Part shown: positions 25,144 through 35,122 of the stretch, piece after piece | How the letters are laid out: every line of letters starts with the position of its first letter | Position numbering within the stretch: position 1 is the stretch's first letter | NCBI GenBank assembly: GCA_033558025.1 | Contig: JAUCEF010000007.1 | Coordinates: forward strand, 8,308,001-8,372,000 | Source of the DNA: Phytophthora sp. 'mugwort' | Taxonomy: Eukaryota; Oomycota; Peronosporomycetes; Peronosporales; Peronosporaceae | Direction: 5' to 3' | DNA length: 64,000 nt | Program-made: the position numbers and the translations under genes | Notes under the pieces: model-generated | Database searches by the model: none | Told to the model about the DNA's origin: nothing | The model's input: the letters and a program-made list of their open reading frames with translations, nothing else

Positions 25144-25522
25144 TAAAAGTAGGAGAGGAAGAGCGTGCGGGGCGAGTTGATGAAGAAGGCTTCTTGGCGA
25201 GGTTGCAAAACCAAAGGTGAGTGGGATTGATGTCGTTATTGTTCTCTACCTTCCTAGTTCATTTCTTCTACTGTCTTTGCTACGGTGAGTTTTCTAATCC
25301 CATATGTATAGTGGGAAGATGCAAAATTTGTGGTCAAAGCGGGACTCGAACCCGCTAACTGCTGGCTCGCATAGAGAGACTAAACCAGCTGAGCCATAGA
25401 AAGCATTTGGTCTAATAATCATGAATGCATCTCTTACCAAAACACCATAACATCACGCAAACCCACGCATGCACAACATATGCAAACCGGCACTTCAACA
25501 CACGCAACATCACCTGCCAACA
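25144..25522 (-). repeat. Copia 5' LTR (379 bp)
   Basis: This is the upstream LTR of the minus-strand element, beginning TGTTGGCAGGTG and ending CTACTTTTA. It differs from the 3' LTR by the 12-bp indel and scattered single bases, suggesting an insertion that is not brand new. It contains the same tRNA-like segment (25331-25398). Confidence 0.93.
25331..25398 (-). promoter_or_regulatory. tRNA-like segment in 5' LTR with A and B boxes
   Basis: Same segment as in the other LTR, here with one or two changes near the 3' end (TTTGACCA for GTTGACCA). A and B boxes and the T arm are unchanged. Being in the promoter-side LTR, this copy is placed to influence element transcription. Confidence 0.6.
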
Positions 25523-25778
25523 GAAAGCTCAACCCTGCAAAATGTTGCGAAGCGAGTTTTAGTACATGAAACATTTTTTTGCTTGTATCCGTACGAGGCG
25601 TGTTCGCCTCCCGCTGTGGTCTCGTCAGTGGCTTTATCAGTCTAGAAGTGAGAACTCGCTATCGCTGTATTGAGTTGGCTCAAACTTCTAGAACCTTTCG
25701 TATTGTCTATGATCAGAGTAATACTGTTCCATCGTTACCAGTGTACCTCACGCGCACTTCCAATACAAAAAAGTTTGC
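25523..25778. repeat. Right-hand remainder of the last array unit
   Basis: After the copia element the array sequence resumes at AAAGCTCAACCC and runs to CACTTCCAATACAAAAA, exactly the part of the unit missing at 20773. It differs from the array consensus at a few bases (for example ATGAAACATT for ATGAAGCATT and CTCACGCGC for CTCATGCGC), as expected of an edge copy. The repeat similarity stops at about 25778, which is therefore the right border of the array. Confidence 0.93.
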
Positions 25779-26102
25779 AATTTGCCGGCTACCCCACAAG
25801 TGCACATAGACAGGCCCATACCTGCTACTGCGCTTTCAAGCTTCGGTCCTTCCAGTCCCATGTTGTCGTTTCTCCACCTCAGCCTATCTGTCGTGCTGTC
25901 GCCTCACCTGACTACCGGACCTTAAGACCCCGCCCCGCGCCGCGACACCACCACCACGCTAAGCCGTCGTGCTGCTGCCGCCGAAGAACTAAGTCGTCGC
26001 GACTCCCAATCGAGCCGCTCCATTGAAGCTGTTGCCGAGTTTGCGCCTTTGGCCCTAGGAGGTCAGAGGAGTGCGGCCTAGCCCTATCGTAAAGGGGGGA
26101 AC

Positions 26103-26937
26103 GTGACAGCTGCGAAAGAGCAGCTGGAAGAAGAAACGCCCGAACTGGTCCGTCAGCCTTCGCAGCCCATCATCATGGCGGCTCCCCGTCGTGACCAGAC
26201 TTGGCATGCTGAGTGGCGAAACAAGGCCCCACAGGTCGAGTTCTCGTTGCCCACCGATGACACGATCGCGTCAGCGGAAAAGGCCATGTTGGATCCCAAG
26301 CGCAACGCTGATGACAAGAAAGCAGCTGCTCTACGTGGAGTTCCCCAACTCGTCTCTAGTGAGTTGACCTACTCCATGTGGATCCTGCGCGAGACCTGAC
26401 CGCCACGTTCTCTGATACGAAGATCATGACCTCGCTCGGATCGGATACGCAACCGGCCATCTGGTCGGCTAACTACCAGCATTTTCGCAGCAAGACGTTT
26501 GGCCACGTAGTACTCCGAATGATCTCCACGAAGCCCGACTCCTCGGCGAAGGACTACTCGCTCAAGAACAAGTTGGCCGAGCTCTTCCCGGACGCCGAAG
26601 ACCTAAGCCCAGAAGTCGTGCTGCAGAGCCTTTGGTCTACCCCAAACGAGTTCTGGCTCCAAACGCGACTGGTCGAGTTTGATCTTGCGTTGCAAGTGAT
26701 TGCTCCAAGATCTATATGGATCCGGTCAAGGTCTGCGCTCTAATCCAAGAAGAAGCTACTACGCTGCCCCATCCGATGTGGCACCTCTGGAACGATCGCA
26801 CCCTAGGGGTACTGGTAACCTCGCCGTTCGCAACTCGACTCCTTGATGGCCCGTTGCCGGACCACTTACGCCAATGCATCGTTGATCTCCAACAAGCGGC
26901 TTCGGCAGTAGCCAACTTGGGTAGCCCTTCTCTCTAA
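26103..26937 (+). pseudogene. LINE ORF1-like region, frame-shifted
   Basis: Three overlapping plus frames (26103-26399, 26378-26743, 26716-26937) read as one broken protein of about 270 residues. The start is charged and helical, with a basic APRRDQTWHAEWRNK stretch; the rest is mixed and hydrophobic. I see no zinc knuckle or RRM. Its position in front of the endonuclease suggests the RNA-binding ORF1 product of the LINE, but that assignment rests on position only. Confidence 0.5.
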
Positions 26938-26967
26938 TGGGAATTGGGCCCTGAGAGGGTTCTCGCT

Positions 26968-27789
26968 GAACGCTAACGGCATGAACCGGACCTCAAGGAA
27001 CTCGCTGCAGTACTTCTCTAAGACCTTTCACATGATCGGTCTTCAGGAGACGTGCTTCACCGGGCCCTTCAACTACCAGCGCTTGAAACAGATCTGGAGG
27101 CAAACCTCGCGGTTTAATTCCAGCTTTTGGTCGCAGAGCATATGACTACATACACAGGACACGCTGGTGTGGGCTTACTACTCACGCCGACATGCCCTGT
27201 TCAAGATATCCAAGACGTTACCCTCCGTCATGTTAGCTCGGCTGATATGATGGATCGGTACTTACTACTACGCGGCACTCTGGACTTGAAAGAGACGTAC
27301 ATTCATGTGGTGTATGCCCCCATTAAAGGCCAGAAGCGGCCAACTTTCTTTAAGAACCTTCCAAGAAACTTCGACGATGATGCGCTGCACATTGTCATGG
27401 GCGACTTCAACACGGTGATGTCAAGCCAACTGGACCAAGCCAACCACACCGACCGAAATCGGTCGCGGGGACGAACCGAGCTGCTGGACTGGATGCAAGC
27501 TATCAACGTTGTGGATGCATGGCGCCTGGAACATCCGACGCTCGTCAAGTTCACCAGCCCCAACTCCAGCTCAAGGTTAGACTACGTGATGCTAAGCTCC
27601 CAGCTCTTCCACTCGGCCATGCAGGGCATTCTGCACGACTTTCGCAATCGCTCCAATATGGGTGACCACTGCGGCATCGACTTTCGACTCGGATCTGCTG
27701 CCTTTCGGCCGGCTAAGAGACCCCCCTGGCGCTGCCCAGAATGGATCATCCAGCTTCCTGAACGCAGCAGTATCTCCAAGAATCGCTGA
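26968..27789 (+). pseudogene. LINE endonuclease domain
   Basis: The region opens with the LINE endonuclease signature (LNANGM near 26968 and MIGLQETC, with the catalytic Glu, near 27033), then shifts frame near 27125. It continues as a 220-codon frame with VVYAPIKGQKR, GDFNTV (catalytic Asp and Asn) and SRLDYVMLS near the end. These are conserved blocks of the exonuclease-endonuclease-phosphatase fold used to nick target DNA. The last block GDHCGIDF (His) is also present. Stops and shifts prevent a full-length product. Confidence 0.85.
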
Positions 27790-28375
27790 TCAAGTTGGCA
27801 GACATGCTCCATGCACCAACGGACTCCTATACAACCCGGGCTGCCTACTCGACGAGCACAAGCGTCGCGACAACATCTTCCTGCACGAGTTATTTGAATC
27901 CCGGAAGAATGCTCGCCAGCGCGAACTTGAGGAACTGCACCTGGAAATCAATGATCTGCAGCACCGCCAAGCGACGGAGCCTACCGATGATCAACGCCGG
28001 CGGCTGACTGAAAGAGGGCACTATTGGAGGTCAAGATGAAGGTGAAGTTCTACGCATCGAAGAAGAAGTTTGCCTCCGACTTCCATGCTTCTGAGCGAGG
28101 TACCAAGTACTTCTTCCGACCGCCTCAGATCCTGCACAACACTCCGATTCCTGTCAATTCGTCAGAGGAGTTGGAAGTCATGTGCCAGGAGTTCAACCAG
28201 TTTTGGTCTGGGATCTATCGTTCACTTTCAAGGGAGTTCCATCATGACAAGCCGAAATGGGATCGCATCAAGCTGGCCCAGATCCTTGAACACACGACCA
28301 AGCATCTGACGCCGAAGCGAGCTGCCTATCTTGACAGTCCACTCACAGCAAATGACTTCTAGTGCGCTATCTAGC

Positions 28376-29571
28376 ATACGTCGTCGGGGAAGGCACCAGG
28401 ACCCGATGGGTTACCCCTGGCCTACTACCTAACTGATCTGCCACTTTGGAGCCGTATCCTGGAGATTGTCTACGCGGCTCAACTGGAGAAAGGGAGGATG
28501 TCCAAGTTCCAGCGTCGCGGCCAAGTCTGCTTGCTATACAAGAAGGGAGACCGTAAAGAGCCTGGAAACTACCGACCCATTACTCTCCTCAACGTCGATG
28601 CCAAGCTGGGCCCCAAGATACTGTCATACCGTCTGGGAACTGTGTTAGACAGTCTCCTATTCTCTGACCAGTATGGCTTCGTGCCTGGGCGCGATATTCG
28701 TCATGCTCACCTGCGACTTCAAGCACTCATGAAAGTGTATGAAGACGATGACGCGGTGGCTGGTGCTATCTTGATTGACTTTGCCAAGGCCTTCGACAGC
28801 GTGGTGTGGGATGCCTTGACATGATCATCGAGCACTTCCGCTTCGGCGAGGTGTTTCGTCGCTGGGTACGCGTGATGTTTCCTGGGACTTTGGTGGCGCT
28901 ACTATTCAACGGTAGCTCACTTTCGCCCTTTGAATTAGAGAGAGGCGTGCGGCAAGGAGACCATCTCTCCCCAGGTCTGTTCGTGCTTTACGCGGAACCT
29001 TTGTGAACTTGATTCGCGCCAAGATGAAGGATGCTAGGCTTCAATGCGGAGACTCTTCGGTGGTCCATACAGTTATCAGCTTTGATGATGACTGCACTGG
29101 ACTACTGAGGGACCTGCGGGATACTCAGCGTCTACTGGACTTGGTGGATCTCTTCTGTGAGGCATCGGGCATGGAGCTGAACAAGAACAAGACCGTGGTG
29201 CTGCCGTTCACCCCTGGAACAGTGAAACCGACAGCATCCGTGAGGCACTACAGCAATTGGGACTAAATGTTGTTGGGAACAACGGCTCGGCCAAACTGCT
29301 TGGTATATACTACGGTCCCAAGCTCAAAGACGCGGCACGGCTACAGCACATATTGGCGGACATGCAGACAAGGTGTTCACTGTGGAAGTACCGGGCACGC
29401 ACTCTGCGAGGACAAGTGGTTATCCTACAACAGATCGTCTTGCCTGTTCTCTGGTACACGGCCAGTGTCTGCTACCTATCTGAGACTGGCTTCCAAGACC
29501 AAGTCCAGGACATGATAGTACGGTTCATGACCCAGTCTTCTACGTCGAACATCGTGCTCCGAGCTTGGTGA
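28376..29571 (+). pseudogene. LINE reverse transcriptase, frame-shifted
   Basis: RT blocks occur in order across four frames. KAPGPDGLPLAYY lies near 28390. Then come GNYRPITLLNVDAKL, QYGFVPGRDIRHAHLRLQA and ILIDFAKAFDSV (28498-28824), and ERGVRQGDHLSPGLFVLYAE (28806-29006). The catalytic box appears as SFDDDCTGLL (29003-29266) and is followed by LLGIYYG. The GVRQGD and FxDD-type boxes are retained, but frame changes near 28810, 29000 and 29260 disable it. Between 27790 and 28375 two further frames (27662-28039, 28024-28362) carry the linker between endonuclease and RT. Confidence 0.9.
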
Positions 29572-29574
29572 ACG

Positions 29575-31151
29575 TTGCCCGTGCACATGGGAGGCCTCGG
29601 CTTAACGCCTGTGAGAACGATGATCGAGGGACTCCAACTACACATGCTCTGCAAGCTGCTCATGACCGTACGCCAGTCACCGGATGATGGACCCTCATGG
29701 GCCGCCCCAGTCATTGCGCTGTTTAATTCCGTGATGAAACCTTGGAGACGCGACTTTGACATTCTGTATGCGCCGGTCTGGAACAGCCCTCGTCATGTGG
29801 TGTCTCGACGGCTAAGACGATGGAGACCGCTTGGTTTGTATTGGCACCATGTTCTCTTCCTTTGGAACACCAAACTGCGCCCCAAGATCACTCGCAACAT
29901 GACCAAGTTTGACAGGTTGACAATGCCGCTGCTGGACAATGTGGATATCACGACTGCAACCAAGACGCCCAAGATCCTGCGAGCCGCAAACCTGGGAATT
30001 GTCCAAGACCTCATTCGCTTAAAGGTTTATCGGATAGCTGACTTGTTTGAGCTTAGTGGATACCCGCCTCAAGCCGCCAAGCTATCCCAAGTCATCCTTG
30101 AGCATGGTCAGCCTGGGCGTGCTAGCAGCGTGAGCTTCTGCGGATCTTTCTTAACTAAGATTGACTCGCTGTTACGACCGTTGGCCAACATGCCCATTGG
30201 ACCCCGCCCCAAGTCACCTAACGGCTGCGCACTCCATACTTGGAGCTTCAGTGGCTATGAAGTCGCTGATCTCACTGTGTCGTTAATACGCACGCTCCTG
30301 GTTCAGTACAAGGTACCCGGCCTGCCAACGACTGCACTTGGCCTTGAACGAGCCCCTCCCGCAAATGTATGGGGCAGGGATCTAAAGATGAACAAGCACG
30401 TACTACCAGTGAACGCGGACTTGCTGTACAGACTCCAGCACAACGCACTTTGGGTGGGCTTAGGCTGCAGCAAGTGCAAGGTGCTATGACTCGCTGCCAT
30501 CTTGGGTGTGGAGTCATTGAAACCGTCTCCCATCTCTTTTGGTATTGTGACTTTGCGGCAACCGTATGGACGGAATGGCTTGAAGTGCTCCAGCAGTGGT
30601 TTGAGTCTCCCATTGAGTGGGCTACTGTGGGCTACTTCGCGGACATCATGCCTACGCCCCGAGCCAAAAAGGACTTCGGTTACAGCCTCTTTGCGGTCTT
30701 CCACATAGTGAGAGTTGTGGTACTTCGCTGCCTATGGACGCACCGCAATGACATCCGCTTCCACGAGTATGAACCAAGTCTCATCGGCGTCAAGGCTCGG
30801 GTGCACGCCCTGATTGACCTTCATGTTGCTGCCTTATGGCAGGCAACCCAGGCGCAAGTAATAAGACAGTCCTCGCAGGTGAGTAGGCAACTACACACCT
30901 TATTGCGAGGACTGCCTGTGTCGGCACCCTTCGACGCCAATGGCCCAAGCGACCACGAGGCGGAAGCCCGTCAGTGGGACTCCTTACTCGCGGACATGTT
31001 GAACCACGACAGGGAAGAGACGTCCGGAGCGTTGGCGCCCTTCACGACTGCAGATCCAAGCGATCGCGGGGTGGAAACCCGTCAGCGGGGCTCCTTTCCC
31101 GTGGCCATGTTGAACCGTAGCCGGGAAGATACGCCTGTGGCCCGAAGGTAA
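29575..31151 (+). pseudogene. LINE C-terminal region with Cys/His cluster
   Basis: Two overlapping frames (304 and 260 codons) follow the RT. The second carries CHLGCGVIETVSHLFWYCDF followed by AATVWTEW, the CxxxC...HxFxxC-type cluster common at the C terminus of LINE reverse transcriptases. After about 30900 the frame turns repetitive (paired SDHEAEARQWDS and SDRGVETRQRGS blocks), as if a short stretch had been duplicated. No RNase H domain is seen. Confidence 0.75.
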
Positions 31152-32060
31152 GGCCACAAGCTCAAGGCTTCATCCTGATGTCTTACAATCCGCCGCCGGC
31201 GCGCTCGGCCATTACTGGCTTCAGTCTCCACCACTTTCACGCCCATACGCCAAGTTCCCGGCTCCATTTGCCGATCGCTTAGCGGGCGTTGCCTTATGTC
31301 TGCTGTACCCGAAGGCGGTGTGGATTTTTGAACCCAGGCGGGGCCCCACGTTAGCGGACAGGCGGGCGAAGAACGCGACACGCTACAGACGCTTACGCGT
31401 GTTATGGCATGCACGACATCACTAGACTACTCCTTGGATCGAGGTCTAGAGCGGCGCCACACTCCCGAGCCGCGCGTACTACCAGGCCTACAAGCCCATG
31501 AGACGACGACTGGGAGGCTTTCCCCTCTAAACTACAACCCACATCTCTCCTACTGAAGTGCCCGGTCAAGCAGTCTCAAGAACTACCGGGTCTAACCGTG
31601 CTTCTAGGCCTACAACCCATGAGACGGCACCCAGTAGCCCCCAAACCACCAGTCCAGTCACAAGACCAGATATCCCAACCTTCGCGGCCAAACCCCAACC
31701 ATCGTCCGAGAGGTCTGGTCGGCCCGGGATTGAACCCTGGCCGTTTCCGTCCGACACTGGATGCTTAACCAGCTGAGCTCTCTGAGCTCACTAGAAGTAG
31801 GTGGCTCACCACCACATGGTTCATCGGGTTATACTTGGTTTTTGTATAGACCCCATCGGAAAGGTCCTGCAAATGTCCAACTCGGCCCAGAGACGTCTCT
31901 GGACGTCCACCAGTTTCCTCCTGGACACTAAAATCGGTCTTTCAGGTACCCACTTTCGAGAAAATTGACCTTTTTTGGACACCAATTGGACACTTCGTAC
32001 CAATGTTTGGGTCCACATGACCCAAATCGATCCCAAATAGCAAGTAGGGTAGCTAAGTAG
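31152..32060. other. Non-coding spacer after the LINE, with a tRNA-like piece
   Basis: I find no protein here. The first part is probably the LINE 3' untranslated tail. It contains an internal near-repeat (CTACCAGGCCTACAAGCCCATGAGACG near 31480 and CTTCTAGGCCTACAACCCATGAGACG near 31602). The stretch 31800-32060 is rich in GGACAC/GTCCA words and leads into the truncated gypsy element. Confidence 0.5.
31717..31785 (-). other. Degenerate tRNA-like (SINE-head-like) segment
   Basis: The minus strand reads GAGCTCAGCTGGTTAAGC (A-box-like) and, some 30 nt later, GGTTCAATCCCGGG (B-box-like), ending GCCGACCA. Spacing suits a tRNA, but the acceptor ends do not pair, the T stem is imperfect and no normal anticodon loop can be drawn. 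It is probably a tRNA-derived SINE head or a dead tRNA gene, here close to the LINE tail that could have mobilised it. Confidence 0.5.
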
Positions 32061-32089
32061 GTTGCTTACTAGCTTAAAGTGTAATGTAT

Positions 32090-32983
32090 TTTTTGTTATC
32101 CGAGATTTCAGTACTCGAGTGCTACGTCAGCGAGAACGGGGTCCCCCCGTGCAGACCCAGAGAAGATCACGTCGATCTGCTCTTGGCCAACTCCCAAGAA
32201 CCCCACGGATTTACGTCAGTAATTGGGCCTCGCGAACTACCTTCATAAATACACGAAGGATAACGCCGGCTTGATTCAGCCGCTGTCATCGTTACTCAAG
32301 AAATATGCCACATGGTTGTGGCGTCCCGACCACCAAAAGACCTTCGACGCCGCGAAGGCGAGCCTGTCCGAAACTCCGATTATCATGCTTCCGAACGAAT
32401 CGAAGCCCTTCATGTGGTATATGGCGCCAGTGATTTCGCTATTGGTTGTGCCCTCCTGCAATTTGACGACGAGGTCTGCGAACGCGTCGTGAGCTTCCAG
32501 TCACGACAGATGGAACTGTATGAGAAGAATTATCCCGTTCACGACAAGGAGCTCCTCGCCATGCGCTACGCTCTAATCAAATTTAGCGTGGATCTGCTCG
32601 GCGAGCAGATGTTCGCAATCTACACGGACCACGCGTCGCTGCGGACTGCAAACAAGAGCCCGCCTCTGTCTCAACGCATGGCTCGTTGGCTTTCATTTTT
32701 CGCCGAATACAACCTCGTCGTCCACTACAAACCTGGCAAGAACAACATTCTTGTTGACGCGCTGTCCCGACGTCCGGATTATGATCCACGACGCAGTAAG
32801 GGCTTGGGCAGTAGGATTTGTTGGATTGCGGAGGTGCGCAATGATGTTCGCATAGAACGGATCATCGACATATGCCGCGATGATCTGCTCGCGAAGCGCG
32901 CAGGTCGGAACCGATATCGTCGTGTTGACTCCAATCTCAGCACAGAGAGCGCAGTCCTCATCTTCGACGTCGTCATCAAGTGA
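32090..32983 (+). pseudogene. Gypsy RT tail and RNase H
   Basis: Starting near 32096 the sequence decodes, across frames, to the end of a gypsy RT (ADPEKI-like and SWPTPKNPTDLRQ-like words), then LGLANYLHKYTKDNAGLIQP at 32223. The main piece (32312-32983) contains the RNase H blocks ASDFAIGCALLQFD, SRQMELYEKNYPVHDKELLA and YTDHASLRTANKSPPLSQRM, plus KNNILVDALSRRPDY. These are the standard Ty3/gypsy RNase H motifs with their acidic residues. A frame change separates the first and second pieces near 32400. Confidence 0.88.
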
Positions 32984-34282
32984 TGGATGACCAAAAAAAA
33001 ATCAGTCCGACCCGCGCTCACATCAAGCGGTACCAGCTTGACGGTCCGCTCCTGGCATACACGATGGATAATTTCGATTGTCCGCGTGTCGTCATCCCAG
33101 CGGATGACGACCTTCGTGCCCGTCTCGTGCATGAGTATCACGACACGCCAGTCGGAGGTCATCTCGGTCGCGAGAAGACATTTGGTCCACTGTCGCGTGA
33201 TTACTTCTCGCCGCGCATGTACAAGTGGATTCGCAAATGGGTATGGTCTTGCAAAATGCGCCAGCGCGTAAACCCGGCACCGTCGTCGCAATCTCCGCTG
33301 CGTACGTTGCCAAGTGCAACAGAAACGTGGCAGTCCGTCAGCATGGACTTCATCTTTGGTCTTCCTACGGATGACCAAGACCACACGGGCGCCTTGGTCC
33401 GCGTCGACCGCTTCAGCAAATGGTTCCCTTCGCTCCCGTCGCGGCTCCAATTAGTGCGGAATATACCGCGACGATATTTCGTGGACACGATATTCCGGCA
33501 CATGGACTGCCGGAATCCATGGTCTCCGACCGTGATCCGCGTGTCACGTCGGCCTTTTTGGACCGGCTGTTGAACTCCTTGGTACCCGGTTGTTAATGCC
33601 GACGGCGGCTCATCCGGAGACGGATGGGCAAACCGAGCGCGAGGATCGAGTTCTCGAAGCTGTTTTGCAAAGCTCTGCGACTTCGATCTCGTCGTGGTCG
33701 CCGTTCCCACCACTCGCAGATCTCGCTATCAATAATGCGGTTCACGCGTCAACAGGGTTGATGTCCTTCTTCGTACACAACGCGCGGAATCCGCGCGTTC
33801 CCGCAGTCCTTGCTCTGAACTTGGCCGCCAATACTACGTGCTCCACTCTTGGTGGGGGGGAAACCTGGCGGTTTACCGACTATGGAGCAGTCACTCGTGG
33901 TCATTGAGGCGAAAGAACACGAGGGCGCGTCGTCAGTGTGGCCGACGCTCAACGTGCCGCCGTCTGCAATAACTCTATCGTCAGTTCCGCCAGCGACTTC
34001 CGCGTCCAACTTCTCACCACAAATGTTGGTTCACCAATCGATTCCGTCGCGGTAACAGTTTTTATGTTGCATCTCCATGCCGTCACGCGATATGTGTGTG
34101 GCGCGCTGCAAGCAGTAGTCGACAGGCAGAAAGAAAATGCAGACCGTCTAGGTCGGAAGAACATGCACAACTTCCGACAAAGCGAACACGTCTTATTGTC
34201 TATGCGGGCATTCAAGCAGACTCGGTCACGAACTTGGGTGCAAGTTAGCACCAAGATTTATTGGACCATTCAAGGTTATTAA
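32980..34282 (+). pseudogene. Gypsy integrase, frame-shifted
   Basis: The first frame (32980-33573) carries the integrase zinc-binding region (HEYHDTPVGGHLGREKT). Its usual CxxC pair appears damaged (CKMRQRV where CxxC is expected). The catalytic core start VSMDFIFGLPT and LVRVDRFSKWFP follow. The frame shifts twice and continues with PTAAHPETDGQTEREDRVLE (33590-33907), the segment of the last catalytic Glu. Then comes RQKENADRLGRK (33938-34282), typical of the linker before the GPY/F module. A 7-G run near 33851 and other small indels break the frame. Confidence 0.85.
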
Positions 34283-34293
34283 GGTTATAGGCG

Positions 34294-35122
34294 ATGCTAC
34301 ACACTGACATCCCTACTGCGCAGCGGCTGCATGCGATATTCTACGTCGGACGCCTCAAACCGTATTATCCCGAGGCGATACAGGACGTTCAGCCGACAGC
34401 GCTGTCGTCGACTCAAGCCGAGTCCCTGCTGCGCAAGCACCAACTCGTTCTGCTGCGGCCGTTCAAACACCTCGGTCTCCAGACGCCGCAGCCGCTCGAA
34501 AAGAGGCCGCTGCTCGCGCCGAGTCCTCTCCGCAGTAGGCGTTGCCGCGTTCGCGTCTTCGCGAGCGCTTTCCGCCATCAACCGAGCCCTGCAACTCGTT
34601 CGTCATGTGCTCGGCCTCCGCTTCGCTTGAAGCAAGCGACGCCGCTCAGCGGCCATCATGTCCTCAAGCGGTGCTTCGGTGGTCTCAATTGGCGGCACTC
34701 TTCCCTCGTGATGCCCCCCCCCCCCCCCCGTGCTGGTAGAATCGTCGGGTGCTCGGGGATGGGCGCCAGAGTGTATTGTTGATCACGATATCCGAAAGGC
34801 GCAGACGCCGGGTGCCGGCGCGAGCTCTGCGCCGGCACCTCCAGACAAACATTATCGCGTCCGCTGGCTAGGTTATTCGCTAGCCGACGGTACGTGGAAA
34901 CTGAGGCGCCACCTTGTCGAGGATATTCCGGATGTAATAACGGCTTACGAGTCCGCTCTGACGCATTTGTCCGCGTGCGCGAGCTTCCCACACCCGACCC
35001 AGCATATCGCGAACGGCTGCGGCTTAGACTGCGCTGTCGGGACCGCGTCCGATAGCCACGCGTACTTGCCTCGCGATGATGCTGCCAGTCACGATCCCGC
35101 GGGCGTCTGCGAGACCGAGTGA
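34294..35122 (+). pseudogene. Gypsy integrase C-terminus and chromodomain
   Basis: The frame 34294-34782 begins with HAIFYVGRLKPYYPEAIQD, the end of the gypsy integrase GPY/F module. After a low-complexity linker, which includes an uninterrupted run of 16 C at 34714-34729, the frame 34730-35122 contains YRVRWLGYSLADGTWKLRRH, a recognisable chromodomain core (34848-34980). Chromodomains of this kind guide chromovirus insertion to heterochromatin. The expected second Trp/Glu of GDxTWEP reads TWKL, so the aromatic cage may be impaired. Confidence 0.75.

Larger units (their letters stand above)
20774..25522 (-). mobile_element. Ty1/copia LTR retrotransposon inserted in the tRNA array
   Basis: A 4.75-kb element read on the minus strand, bounded by two near-identical LTRs. 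The flanks are CAAAG on the left and GAAAG on the right where the uninterrupted array has a single CAAAG, consistent with a 4-5 bp target duplication. Domain order is gag with a CCHC knuckle, aspartic protease, integrase, reverse transcriptase, RNase H: integrase before RT is the copia order. A primer-binding-like site abuts the 5' LTR, and a purine tract (AAGGGAGAG) abuts the 3' LTR. Past gag the frame breaks several times, so this copy is probably non-autonomous. Confidence 0.93.
25779..31151 (+). mobile_element. Decayed LINE (non-LTR retrotransposon)
   Basis: From the right border of the tRNA array to 31151 the plus strand carries, in order, an ORF1-like region, an apurinic/apyrimidinic-type endonuclease, a reverse transcriptase and a C-terminal region with a Cys/His cluster. 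This is the layout of endonuclease-bearing LINEs (L1/Tad/jockey-like; clade not resolved). There are no LTRs. Coding frames change at least eight times, so the copy is dead. The first 320 bases (25779-26100) are GC-rich with no good frame and are probably the element's 5' leader. I cannot place exact ends or a target duplication. Confidence 0.85.

Noticed and set aside
31717..31785. A functional tRNA gene after the LINE
   Set aside because: Acceptor ends do not pair and the T stem is imperfect.
34714..34729. The run of 16 C as a structural or regulatory element
   Set aside because: It lies inside a decayed gypsy linker and is more likely slippage or a sequencing problem.
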